Part shown: one piece after another, positions 44,264 to 56,359 of the stretch
Layout of the letters: every line of letters begins with the position of its first letter
How positions within the stretch are numbered: position 1 is the stretch's first letter
Source of the DNA: Amoebophrya sp. A120
Taxonomy: Eukaryota > Sar > Dinophyceae > Syndiniales > Amoebophryaceae
DNA length: 64,000 nt
Reading direction: 5' to 3'
NCBI GenBank assembly: GCA_905178155.1
Contig: CAJINV010000015.1
Coordinates: 1,728,538-1,792,537 of the forward strand
Position numbers and translations under genes: made by a program
Notes under the pieces: model-generated
The model's database searches: none
What the model was told of the DNA's origin: nothing
The model's input: only the letters and a program-made list of their open reading frames with translations

Positions 44264-47200
44264 ATGGCTCTGTTCCACGGTAACACTTATTTCCGCTGCA
44301 CCACGGCCGTCGTCGTCTTATCCTCGTTCTTTACCACCGGCGCGCCAGCGTCGCAGCATAGTTCTACTTCAGGAGTGCACGAGCCGGAACAAGCGGAACT
44401 ACTACAACCTCCATACGAGGAGAGTCAAACGACCTCTCGTTTTGACACAACGAACGCGCCGCATTTGATCAACTTTTTCTACCGGAAAGATCTCTACACA
44501 ACCCCCGAAGATAAAAAAATCGGCCGAGAGCTCGTTGCGGCGGCGAAGGCTTTTCCGAGCAGCTCGGCTTCCACTGAGAACCTAAAACGGTACAACGCGC
44601 CGGAGGAGTTTGACATCCGCTCTTCGGCTGAAGATGTGGTTGATGTGTCTGGAAGTAGTCGTCGTGAAAAAAGGACGCAGGAACAAGATGCCCCTCTGAC
44701 CCCCCTGTGGGCGGTGAAGGAAGATTTCTCTTTGCAGTCCTTGGTGAAAATCCTGAACGAAAAGGTTTTCCCGAGTACCCACCGTCGTGGAAGAAACAAT
44801 TTGGAAGCGATCGAGTTCCGCTTTTCCTGGTATCCGAGGGACGATTTCGCCGAGGTTGCGTGCTTACCGCCGGAAACAGGCCCGGTTTGCGCGGAGTCGA
44901 GTTACGTGATTGTGGAGAAGATTTCGCTTCTGGAGGCGACAGTACACAGTACGACGTCTGCTCCAACTGCGGGAACGTTGGCCAAGCGTTTGCACGCGGA
45001 GTTCGTCAGTTTGGGAAAAAATGGACCGTCGCTGAAGCAAGTCGCATCGAAAATTGAGGTGGTGTTTCAGGCGATTGACATATCAATCGGAGCTGCTGGT
45101 GGAACCGTTGTTGTGGGGACGCAGACAAGTGCTGGCGCTGTTGTGCCACCTGGTGCCGCTGAGGGTGCAGCTGACCAGTCTGTATCTTCCTCTTTCCGCC
45201 CGCCCGTGGTTCCTTCCCGGCCCCGCCGCCATAGCAGCCCGGCGACCCGTGGACAAGTTCTTGCGCAGCAGCAGGAACCTGTGCCTGTAGTTGGGGAGGA
45301 GCTGAGTGAAAAGGACCCTCTCTCTAATGTTATCCGTCGCTCCACCTCCTCCTCCCTGCGCAGCAACAGTCGCGGAACGCCGCGGTCGCCCGCGATGCCT
45401 TCGATTTCCGAAGAGGATAGAGCCGCGGCAGTGGCGGGAACAAGAAACCAACGTTCTCAAAATCCTACTTCTTCGCGTGGTGACCACAGCCGGGACCAGT
45501 CCTCCGACCGGGATAGGAGTAGGAGCAGTTCCGTCTCTGTTTCCGAGGGGATTGAGCTCTTCTCGCAGTACAAAGTTCCCTCCATCGCCGGGTCGCATCG
45601 GGGCAAGGGAAGCGTTTACGGCGACGAGGTCGTGCCGGAGGTGACGGTCGGGGGGCCGAGGCCGAGAATGTGGAACAAGTATCCGTCGAAAGAAAGTGAA
45701 ACAGCGGAACAGAGTCAGGGTGGTGCACGTACTACGTCGAGCATCGCTAGTTCTTCTGGTGCAAGAACTTCCGCTGTTCCTGCGGGAGGAGCTGCGACCA
45801 ACCCTGTTCGTCCACAACAGTTGCAACAGGGCCAGGTCGCGGAACAGCAACCGACTCTATTACCTTCCGATGTAACATCCATCGCTGAAGCTTCCGGAGC
45901 AGCTGCGACGGGGGGACAAGCTCAAGCTGCTTTAGCTGCAAGTACAGCTGTTGAGCAACCAACCGCGCCGGGCGAAGGTGCACCAGGTGCAGCCTTGCTT
46001 CCAGGTCCACCGCGCCAAAGACGGTGGAGTAGACGGCTTGGCAAGAGCGTTGCTGGGTCTGAAGGGTCCGAAGCCGGGTCGTCCGCTTCTTCGTCGACTT
46101 CCAGGCATGATAAAGAGCGCAGCAAAGACGAGCTTGTAGTTCCCATCGCAAAAAAGCGCGCTGCTGATTTGGTGGATCATCATGCCGCTTCGGCGGGCAG
46201 CGACAGTTCTGCGCCGGCAGTAGCCTCAGCACGTGGAGGCTCAAGCTCAACAGCCGTTCTTCCTGCGCTGTCTGTCGCAAGAACTTCTACCGGGGATGTG
46301 GTACTTGGCCAGCAGGAGCAAGGTGCTATCAATGTAAATGTGAACGAAGTAGAGGGCGCGACTGTGAACCACGGCAGCCCCGCTTCCAGTTCGTCGGCAA
46401 AGTTCACTGCGGCGCAACAGGAAGAGGCGGCGCCGTCCTCGGACGGGGAACACAGTTCGGGCGCTACAGTTCCTGCTTCGCTGTCCGTGGATCAGGACCA
46501 GGACCGAGAACAGGCATCCTCTACTGACCAGGATCGAACCGCCGGCCCTGAAAGGCTCTATAATCTGCCAGGGGGGACGCGAACCCCAGCTACCGCGTCG
46601 AGAAACACGGAAGCCTTTATCCTCTCCCCAGCTGGAGGTGCTCGCGCGACACCAGGAGCCTTAGGCTTAGATGCAACGGCCCTCGCTGACACAGCCAACG
46701 CAGAGACTTTTATGCTTTCGACCCCTGCGGGAGGTGGAGGTCCGCCGGGTCGTGCCCGCGCCGCTGGGATTTTGGGCGTAGACGCGACGGCCCCAGCTGA
46801 TATGACGAATGCCGAGTTGTTTCGATTGTCAACACCTGCTGGAGCTAGTACTGCTGGAACTTTGGGTATGGATGCGCTAGCCCCGGCTGACACTATGAAT
46901 ACGCAGATGTTTATGCTTTCGCCTACTTCTGGAGGAGGAGGAGGCACAGCGGCGGAGGAGCACCAGCCGGACAATAATCGACAGCTGCCTTTCCAAACTC
47001 AGAGGTTTAACAGCCGCGACGTGCACGGTGGACTGGAAGCGCCCGCCAACGTCACGGCTGATGTGGGCCTTTTCACTTTATCCGAGGGTGAAACAGGAAC
47101 CGGGAGTGGCACAGACGGGAATTCTTATGCAGCAGGAGTGCGGCCAAAAGCAAAAGCTGCTGCTGGACGTGGCGTAGCCCCCGCTGCCGCAGCTCCTGCT

Positions 47201-50200
47201 GTTCAGGCCTCCCTTTCCGATTGGTGGAACGAAAGACGGCCGGGTACTAGCGCGCATGTGCCAGCAACTGATGTGGCTGCACAGCCCCCAGTTTCTCTTT
47301 CTTCCGAGGGAGAGAATTTTAATTCTGGCCGAGGACACGACGGGATCGATGCCGCTGCGCCAGCTACAGGGACCGACTCGGACTCGACCGAGCTACGCAG
47401 CGATAGAAGCAATGGAACAAACTTGTTCATGATCCGGGGCGGGCCAAGGGTCGGTGCGAGTGCGACGAGCGGAGCACCATTGGGAGGAAGTAAACCAGTT
47501 GTACAGGTGCGCAGAACTGCTGCCGATCGCAGTGCATCCTCGAGCAGAAAAAGCACTAGCAGGAGGTCTGCATCCAGTTCCGCAACTTCGCAGACACAAG
47601 GAAGCAGTACTAGACGGCTTTCCAAGACACGGACTCGATCGAAATCGACTAGACGGGAAAGGACTGCTTCTGGCGAAACTGGAGCAGCTGCTGCTTCAGC
47701 AGGACGAGCTTCTCATGCGGATACCGCTATTACACCTCCATTGGCTAGGACGGGCACTGAGAGTGCCCCCAATCTCACTGGCAACGGCCACGAGTCACGT
47801 CAAACCAACCCGCAGCGGGGGCCGCATCACGTCGACGATTCTGACCTGGTGAACTTGCAAGAGATCCGTTCGAACCTACTTGACATCCGAGGAAAGCTGA
47901 TCGCGGGTTTGCCGGGAGCGAATGGGACTGGCCGCGGCCCGGCACCGAGTCCGAACACTGAAGGTGGTGGGTCGTCGTCATTTTCGAGTGGATCGAATTC
48001 TGCTGGCCCGACTTCGAGTCCTGCTGTAGTGGAGGGAGAAGAGGGACGAGGGGTTGCGCAGCAGGTAGAGGCTTCCCGCATCATGTCAGCAGGACCTCCT
48101 ACCGGAAGAACCACGACTCCAGAGCCAGCTGAGGTTTTCGAGATCGTTGGCGACGATTCGCCTGTAGGAGCAGGAAAAGCGAAGCAGTCAGCAGCGCCGT
48201 CTGCTGTCGATGCCGGGAGTCAAACTACACAATCATTGGTCATGTTCGAGCGTGTTGACGATTATTCCCTGAAAATTACCCATCCCCATCCAATTTGTCA
48301 TGCAAAACATACATAAAATCATGTGTTTGCCATGCAAAAAGTGGATGGGGATGGGTAATTTTCAGGGAATAACGATGCAGCTCCGGTTGATATGAAAGAC
48401 AAAGATGTTGTTCCAGCAGCGCCGGAAGAAGTTAGTGTTGCAGCACCAGCTGCGCCAGCTGCTCCTGCTGTAGAACAGCCGTTCAACCCTCCCGCGAGAA
48501 GAGCGCTACCCGCGGTTCCGACTAAGATCAGCGAAGCTGCGTCGGCAGCATGTTCTGCTAGTTCTCCTGCTTTCTTGCAGTCAGACACGACCGGCTCTAG
48601 TGTTGCGCGGCCACAGGAGCAGGAGCAGGATTCTTTGGTGTGCGGTACGGATACAACAAGGTCAAGGAGAGATACAACTCGCCATCGTCGCCTGACCTTG
48701 ACCCGCGAACCCCATCACGGAGATATCTGGGATCAGCACCGCGCGCAGTTACGCCGCGGTGAGCGTGATGTAGTAGCTCCTGCGCAACAAGGAAGAAGTC
48801 GCGCTGGTGCGGCTCAAGATGAACAACAAGCACCATCGAGCACAGTTGTGCAGCATCAGCCTCCGAGCAAAGCGATCGGAAGGAGCTCTTCTACCGCTGC
48901 GATTGAAACAAGAAGTAGAAATACCGCTCGTAGTACTGCAGTCACTACAGTCCCCCGCAGACTGCCCTCCCCTCCTGCGACGTGGCCGCCGCCGCGAGAG
49001 GGAGTTGACGCGCCGAATCCTTCCTCTGGAATTGGAAGTCAGAGGAGCGACAGCCCGCCAGCTCGGCTTGCTAGTACCAGAGACGGTGAAGACTTGGTAC
49101 AACGCATGACAGATTTCAAGCGAAAAACAGTGGAAAGAGCGAGAGCGGCTTCCTCCGGTGCCATCGAAGCGGGACGTCGAGGAGGGAAAACAAGTCGGCG
49201 TGGGGAAGCAGCGTTTGTCCTTCACCCCCCCGCGCCGACACGCCTGCCCGCGGCCCCGGTGTCCACTGGTACTGCGGATCGCTTGAGAGGTCGAGGTAGC
49301 AATGGGCCACGGCAAGAAGTTACTGAAATGTTTCCGTCCTCCAGGCCAGCTCCTTCTACAACAACTGGAGCTAGCGCAAGAGGACGCTCCAGCACGGGGC
49401 GGGACCAACATGCGACAAGAGGAGCTACTTCTTCTGCAGCAGATCGACAGACTCAACAGCAAACAGGGCCTCCTCGGGGCCAGCTCCAGCACCAGAGGGA
49501 CTACAAAACTGAACCTCGTGCAGTCAAAGATCCATCCTCCGACTCTGACGAAGATCTTCACGATGTTGGCCTTCGCAGTGTCATTCCGCCGCGGCAGCAG
49601 CGGTTGAGCGACATTTTCCACCTCCGCGAAGCACGCAGGCGCGGGGAAGAACACAAGAGCAAGTTCGGTGCCGGTGCTGCTGGTGGGGCGAGCTCGTCCT
49701 CGGGACCACTTGCGGGAGGTCGTACAACTGTTCCTGCTCCAGCCCGCCGTGCGTCCAGTGCCGCGGCGGTGATGCACGACGCCAGACCAGCAGACGCTTC
49801 GTCTGTCTCGACCGTTCAGGCGGACCACGAGCATCAAGCACCTGCTAAAACAAATCCCTACCAGACTCTAGTCGACCGCGTTGAAGAGGAGGACACGGTT
49901 CTGCAAGGCGATCTTTCCTCCCTCTCCCCGCCGAAGCCGCCCAGAAGGAGCCTGATGGAACGGGCGCTGTCCCAGCCGGGAGTGAAAATTCAGCACCCGC
50001 CGGAGCACAAATCGTTGGTGGACCGGTACCTAGCGATGGGACCAACTCCGATCTCGCACCCGCCGGGAAGTTCAACGTTGGAACAGGCGATGAAGCCGAG
50101 AAAAAGTTTGGTCGAGCGGTATCTGGAACAGCCGGCAGAACCGATGCAGCACGCACGACCGGAGAGAGGGAGTTTTGCTGCTGGCGGAGGTGGAGGACGA

Positions 50201-51703
50201 GGACCATTTTCGTCGGGAGTGGGAGCAGCGGGTGCGGGTCCTAGTAGCAGCGGAACACCAGCACCAGCAGAGGGTTCAGCTACAGGTACTACAGATGGTG
50301 CAAGTAGCTCCACACCTGGGGCAGCAACTCTTTCTGATCCTGCCAAAGCAGCTACGAAGCCTCGTCGCTCCAGCTCGTCGAAAAGCAAAACCAGGATCAT
50401 TTTGGTGGCTGAGCCGCAAGTAGCACAGGGATATACCCATCCGCAGTCCGACGCGGAGCAGACTCAAGGAGCTGCTAGTGGTAGTGCTGGCCCCGCATCA
50501 CAAACTTCTCAGCAGCAGCCGGATTTCAACGATCCAGAGTGGAATCCGTGGTGGGATGACGCACTGGAGATGATCGACCAAAACAGCAGACGCAAGCGCT
50601 TCTACCGCTGCACCAGCGCACCGGATCTGAAGAAGCCGGAGGTGAGGTCCGCTTCCGCCGGAGCGGGGGCAGCCGCGGGGGCTGGAACGGCTGCAACTAC
50701 ACCAATTAATACGGTTCGTGGTGCTGGTAGTTCCTCAGCTTTAGGAACAACTACTTCTTCTACGCCTGGAGCTGCGTCCTCCGGTAGTCGTGCCGGCAAT
50801 AAACATCCCCGCGATGTGAGCAGGCCCCGGGTGCTGTTCCAAACGCCAATTTCCACTACTGGTGGCGCATCCTCGTCGTCTTCAAGTGGTGCGGCGGGCA
50901 CGACAACGCCTCCAAATTCATTTACTGGTGCGAGTAGAAGATCTGGACGAGGAGAAGATCATAGAGCTGGAGATGACATCTTCAGCACGCCATTGCCTGG
51001 TATTGGTATTGGAAGCGGCCGCGCTCCTTCTGCCGCGACGCCATCCACGGCAACGCCGGGTGGAACAACAGCAGCTGGTGGTAGCAGTTCCAAAAGGCAG
51101 GCTGCACCGACGAGAGATGCCATCAAAGCGTCATTATTCCACGGTGCCCCAGCTGCAAATCAACCACAACCTCCCTCCTCCAGCCGGAGAAGCTGTAGTA
51201 CGCCGGGGATGACCACGACCAGTTCCGGATCTGCGTTGCGCGACTGGGAAAGGCATTGTCAGAAACAAGGTGGCGCAGGAGCTTCAAGCGCAACTGGGCT
51301 TCGGCGACAGAAGAGCAGTGCTAGTCTGCATGACAGGTCTGCTTCGTTGAAGCAGACACAAGGCCCAAACACGCCCTTCGTTACGCACATGACTTTTAAG
51401 GGGGAAATTCATGGGAAAATGAAATTCAACGCCATTATGCAGCAACCAAACCCGGAGATGGATGGGCCAGCGGAGGTTGGGCAATCTTCAGGCTCGGCGG
51501 CTTCTGGTGCAGCGCCTGCTGCGGCTTCCGGTCCTGCTGGTGCAAAGTCTCAGCAGTCTTCTGACGACTCTGGCTCCTCATCTGACACTGTGGAGGACGA
51601 AGCTGCCAGAGCGGCGCGGATCCGAAGGGAATTGCTGGCCCAGGGATATACGGAGCAGAGATTGGATGGCATGTTGATTGCAGAGTGCGAATGGACGGAT
51701 TGA
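44264..51703 (+). CDS. Giant Ser/Ala/Gly-rich secreted-type protein, paralogue B
   Basis: Exons 44264-48262 and 48377-51703, 2441 aa. Signal-peptide-like start (TTAVVVLSSFFTTGAPAS). N-terminal part parallels paralogue A (SLVKILNEKVFP, IEFRFSWYPRDDF, SLKQVASKIEVVFQ), as does SVSEGIELFSQYKVPSIAGS and HRGKGSVYGD. Further on are three to four imperfect repeats of about 40 aa (TNAE.F.LSTPAGG ... LG.DA.APADT; 46590-46960), and near 49900-50170 repeats around KSLVDRYL and KSLVERYL. The rest is low-complexity Ser/Ala/Gly. The C-terminus has MTFKGEIHGKMKFNA, matching paralogue A. One intron, the only family L introner. Function unknown. Confidence 0.82.
48263..48371. mobile_element. Introner family L
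   Basis: 109 bp, nearly all inverted repeat: TATTCCCTGAAAATTACCCA start and perfect inverse of about 30 bp at the end; perfect repeats ACGAT at 48258-48262 and 48372-48376. Removal of element plus one repeat deletes 114 nt and gives VDD-AAPVD in frame; left in, a stop appears at 48314-48316. Confidence 0.93.
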
Positions 51704-53301
51704 TACCGCGAAAGACTTGCAGACTGAGAATGAATGGACGGATTCAACAGATCGTGAAGGAACAGGAAGTACTTACATTTCTTGCAGCAGCAGCCTTGTT
51801 ACTCTTTAGAAATTCATATTTGTTGTCGACTAGGTAAGTAAGATCACCACAAGAAAAGAGCACACAACAACGATAACGAACTTGAAATTTTGGAATTGAT
51901 ATTCAGATGGCGCACAATTAAGTACGAAATTGTGTCGATAAAAAGTTTTGATGTAGTCTACTTCAGCATAAATCACATGATAGTTGTCTTGCACGAATCC
52001 ATCCTAACACAGCCCGAGGCTGCTTGAGTAAATTAATTACAAACTTCCAGCTGAAGATCGAGCGCTTCATCATGGGAATGACTACCTCGTTCTCAAAGCC
52101 TCGTGTTTTTTTCAGCTTGGACAACCGCGATTCTTTTTTGCTTGTATTTCTACGGGGGCCTCATCCCGGTAGGCGAGCAAGACGGAAGGCGGTTGAATTA
52201 AAGACTTTTATACTTCAGACTTCCTAAATTCGCATTGCAACTACACCTTTTGCTGCATCTAATAGGACTCGTCTTGCACACTAATTAGATTTTTCTCATC
52301 ACGACCCGACTGAAAATTTCTATTTGCGGTCGCTTACATATAATCGGCATTTTTTTGGTCTTTCCGAAAACCGATTACGCCATCTTCGCAGCTAGACATG
52401 TAGTAGAAGACGTACTTCTCACTAGAACATTTACTCATGAATCATACTTTCGTGGCGGTTTAACCGCTATCGCTTTAAGAAGAGTTTTACTTTTATCGTC
52501 ACAGTTTTTTCCATCTTCCAGCTGATGTTGAGCATGAGCACACCAGTCACATAGCAAGTCAAAATAGCTGAAACAAGTCCAAGTAAGTAAGTAGTCCATA
52601 GTACGCTCAAAGTAGTTTTAGTTTTTCTACTTTGCAAGAGAAATGCTTTCGCTTTCCACCTATGAAGCATCACTGCGAGGACCCACTGTTGCGGTTCTTT
52701 CTTTCTGCAGAAATGCAGAAGGTTTCGTGCAAAAACAAAATAAACACCGAGCATCGTGTTCTACCACCATCTCCTGTGTAGGAGAAGATCAGATAAAACC
52801 ATGTCATCGTGCAAAGGAGAGTGAACAATTACTTGGCGTCTACTGCAACATCAGTCCAGCTTCGGTTTTCGTTCTTTTCCATGCAAAAGATTACGTCCAT
52901 ATTGGTCTACTTGGTCTTGTACATTACGTCCAAAAACAAGAAGACCGCCACATCTACTTGTCGTGCAAGAACTGTTAATCGAGCGTGCCCTGCTGCAAAT
53001 CGTTTTTTCTTCGTCCAATGTCTCCGTTCTCTTCAATCACTCAGTAGCAGTACTTGTTCAAAGTGAAAATGATTTATTCCAGACTCAAATCTAAATCTTC
53101 CCCGCAGAGACTCAAGCCAGAATTGCAACCCATACTCATCGCAAGAACGCATCATAAATACATTTTGCTCATTGTTGTGTCTGTTGTTCGAACATCTACA
53201 TCGTTGTAAAAACATTTTTGTGGCGCTAGAAGGCGGACAGCTAGTACACAGTTTTGGATTTTAATCAAAACCAATCAAGCAACCCCCACCAAACCGAAAC
53301 C
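51704..53301. other. Intergenic region
   Basis: No supported gene or introner; AT-rich. Confidence 0.5.
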
Positions 53302-56300
53302 ATGCCTCCGAAGAAGCAGCAAACTCCGGCGTCGAACAAGCGCGGCTCCGCCGCCGCAAGTTCATCGTCCACCGCGATCAACCAGCCCCCGACGAAGAAG
53401 CAGAAGCAACAGGAGGTGAATTACCGCATCGAGAAGATCGAGCGGGTATCAAATGTAAAAATGTCTGGGTCTGGAAGATTCTGACACTTGTCATGCACGT
53501 TCTGCATGAGCCATGATGTCTGTGATGCATACCCTAGCAATGCAGATTTTTTGAGGGCTTCTTGATGCGTATTCCGCATGACAAATGCCTTCTCAGCGTA
53601 GCAAAAATTGTATTTCCTTTGGTACTCATGCAATACAGATTTTTTTGGAAACCAAATGCAGCATCACAAGTTGCATTCTTCCAGACCCAGACATTTTTAC
53701 ATTTGATAGCGGGTGCTGCAGAAATCCGAGGACGAGTTGATCAAAACGATGCTGCAGGAATGCTGCTATGGATGTGTCAGAGTTGAAATCGAGAAAGTTG
53801 AAATAATTTGTCATGCATAAAATGGATGCCAGTTGGAACCTAGTTTCCAAGTGGCGCATGACAAATTTCGGTGGTCCCTAAATCCAGTTTGTCATGCTGT
53901 TTAGGCAAAGAAGAGCGATTTTCTCATGCTACTTTAGCAGCTCGAGCTGTAACCCCAACCAGGCTGACAATCGGCCTCATTTGCCTGCTCTGCAACACAC
54001 GTACCTCGGGCCATGCATTTTATGCATTACAAAGTATTTCAACTTTGACGATTTCAAACCTGACGCTTCCATAGCTGCAAGGACGCGTTTATCGGTGCGA
54101 ATCAGGACATGGAGCAAATGCTGCAGCACGTGGCTGCGGGGGGAACTGCAAGTGGTGGGAGCAGCAGTTCATCCTCCTCCAGTGCGGCTCCAGGTTCATC
54201 TCTGAACCTCCGGTCTTCCTCCATTGCTTCCCAAAAATACGGCTCGCACGGCAGGAATTTCGAGTACGAAACGCTGCAACTGATCTACAATGCGATCAAC
54301 GATTTGAAGACGAAGGCAACGATTCGGAAGGAAGACGCGGAGTCGCTCCGGTCCACTCAGAATTTGGAGAAGGACGACGTGAAACACAAACTCGAGCTCC
54401 TCGTATGGAATGCAAATATGTCTGGGTCTGGAAGAATGCACATTTGTCATGCTTGTCTGGCATGAATCTTGAATCTGTGATGCATGAGCAGGAAAAGGGC
54501 CTATTGCCTGTCACGCAAAAACGCAGTTTGTCATGCGGCAAACGCAACACTAAGCAGCGCAGACCTTTCTCATGCAAAGCTATGCATTCCAGAGCATAAT
54601 TCACTATTCCCAACCAAGCATTACAAGTTTTCAGACCCCAACATATTTGCAGTTCATACCTGGCGGTGCAGTCCAACTTGAAAAAGGAAGACTTGAAGGC
54701 CGCCCTGAAATACGAGGCGGAGAACAAGTATGGATGTGTCAGGATCGAAATCGACAAAATCGAAAAATTTGTGATGCGTAAAATGTAGAGCACTGAAGGC
54801 CTGTATTGGGGAGCAGGCATATGAGACCGATTGTAAGCCTGTTTAGGGGTATGCAATGCGCTGGCAGAGTAGCATGACAGGAGCAGTCTTCTTGCCCAAA
54901 CAGCATGACAGACTGGATTTTGGTGCTCCCGAAATTTGTCATGCGCCACTTGAAAGCTGAGGCTCCAACTGACATCGATTCTGTGCATCACAAATTTTTC
55001 GATTTTGTCAATTTCGATTCTGGCACTCCCATAACAAGGAAAAGAGGAAAAAAATGACGAACGAAGCGAAGAAAGCGGAGAAGCAGGTGGGGGTCGAAAC
55101 CGGGAAATTGCAGGAACTGAAGGATTATGCGGTGCAAAAGTATCGTATTCGTATATATGCAAGTCTTGCATTACAAATCTTTCTTTTAAGGTAAATCAGC
55201 GTTACAAATTTCATTTCTCATGCTGAGAAAATTTGTAATGCATTTATACGAATACGATACTTTTGCAGTTCATAAGGATGAAATCGAAAATTGCAGGAAG
55301 GAGTATTTGGAATTCCGCAGCATGATGACGGTCGGACCGCTATCCTGAGTAAAAACGTACCCACACCAGAGTTGTAATGCAGATTTGCAAAGACAGGAAG
55401 ACTTGTAATGCGCATCCCCATGAGAGCCATTTCCTGTCGTGTTTTGAAATTTGTGATGCTGTGAACAGGATGAGCAAATGAATCTGTGACGCGGCTGCAC
55501 TGGCTAACCTGCACTACACTGCAGAGTGCAACTTGTCATGCGTGACTCACAAAACCCCTAGGTTTGTGTTGCAAAATCCCCATCCTAGTAACTCTGGCGT
55601 GGGTACGTTTTTACTCAGGATAACCGCAGAACGCTCCGAATCCCATTCCGGCAGCAGCTTCTTCTTCTTCTTCTTCGAAAAAGGCAGGAAACAAGAAGGA
55701 GGAAGAATCAAACCCTGCGCGGAAGATGGTCCACGCCTTCTTAAAGAAGCTGAAACTCGAAGACTCGCTCATGTCCGCCGCGCCGAAGGCTCTGGAAAAG
55801 AAACCGCACGACCGGTCGAAGTTCGAATCTGCGGCGATTGAGGCGGTCAAAGTGGAATACGAGACGCAATTCCTGCCGAAAATGCAGCAAGAAAGGGATT
55901 CTCAAAACGAGAAACTCCACGGCAGCCGAGCCGCCAGCGATGACTTGCAGAGTCAGGTATGGATTTTTGATGAAATTTGAATTTGTTCTATTTCGGTTTA
56001 TAATTGTTTGAATTCGTAGTTTAGATTTCGAAGCGAATTTTCTTTTCGTTGTCCTGGTCATGCAGAAACGCATGAGAAACTAGAGCTCTCATGTAGAAGA
56101 ATCGCATGAGAAATAGCTGCCGAACATAACAAATCAGCTCTCCTCACTCAATATGATCACCGAAACTGCGATCGAGCGGGTCCAGCAGTTGACTAAAGAA
56201 GCGGACGACATGGACGATATCGCGACGGATCTGGAGCAACGAGCCAAGGATTTGAAGAAATCCTTTTCGGACTCGGAGAAAAATTTGAACTCTGCGTTGT

Positions 56301-56359
56301 TGGACGTGCAGGAAGCGGAGGAAGCGCTGACGTTTTTGCGCGAGGTGATGAACTTGTGA
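53302..56359 (+). CDS. Coiled-coil protein, 8 exons
   Basis: Exons 53302-53446, 53714-53766, 54079-54403, 54664-54728, 55039-55125, 55280-55340, 55628-55956, 56138-56359; 1287 nt, 428 aa. Basic N-terminus (MPPKKQQTP ... PPTKKQKQQ) that could act as a nuclear signal, then mostly charged helices with heptad-like spacing (VLQKSEDELIKTMLQ, RIEKIER), a Ser-rich linker (GGSSSSSSSS), a further Ser/Lys linker, and a long C-terminal coiled coil (ETAIERVQQLTKEADDMDDI, LRE). No enzyme motif; a structural or scaffold role is likely but not shown. Six introners, one GT-AG intron (55957-56137). The conceptual sum divisible by three supports the joins. Confidence 0.82.
53447..53708. mobile_element. Introner family A
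   Basis: 262 bp; TATCAAATGTAAAAATGTCT and inverse; perfect repeats GCGGG at 53442-53446 and 53709-53713; removal gives IERVLQKSEDE. Confidence 0.9.
53767..54073. mobile_element. Introner family D
   Basis: 307 bp; TATGGATGTGTCAGAGTTGA and inverse ending GCTTCCATA; perfect repeats GCTGC at 53762-53766 and 54074-54078. Confidence 0.9.
54404..54658. mobile_element. Introner A with B-type right end
   Basis: 255 bp; left TATGGAATGCAAATATGTCT, right CAGACCCCAACATATTTGCA then GTTCATA; flanks CCTCG (54399-54403) and CCTGG (54659-54663). Confidence 0.85.
54729..55033. mobile_element. Introner family D
   Basis: 305 bp; TATGGATGTGTCAGGATCGA and inverse ending CTCCCATA; perfect repeats ACAAG at 54724-54728 and 55034-55038; removal gives EAENKEKRKK. 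Confidence 0.9.
55126..55274. mobile_element. Introner family B
   Basis: 149 bp; TATGCGGTGCAAAAGTATCG and inverse; perfect repeats AGGAT at 55121-55125 and 55275-55279; removal gives ELKDEIENC. Confidence 0.9.
55341..55622. mobile_element. Introner family F
   Basis: 282 bp; TATCCTGAGTAAAAACGTAC and inverse; perfect repeats ACCGC at 55336-55340 and 55623-55627. Confidence 0.9.

Noticed and set aside
48392-51703. Separate gene starting at ATG 48392
   Set aside because: It is the second exon of the 44264 gene: removing the 109-bp family L element plus one repeat joins the two frames in phase.
54296-55171. 291-codon minus-strand frame
   Set aside because: It runs through two introners and opposite the exons of the coiled-coil gene; no motif, and the inverted arms produce mirrored frames.
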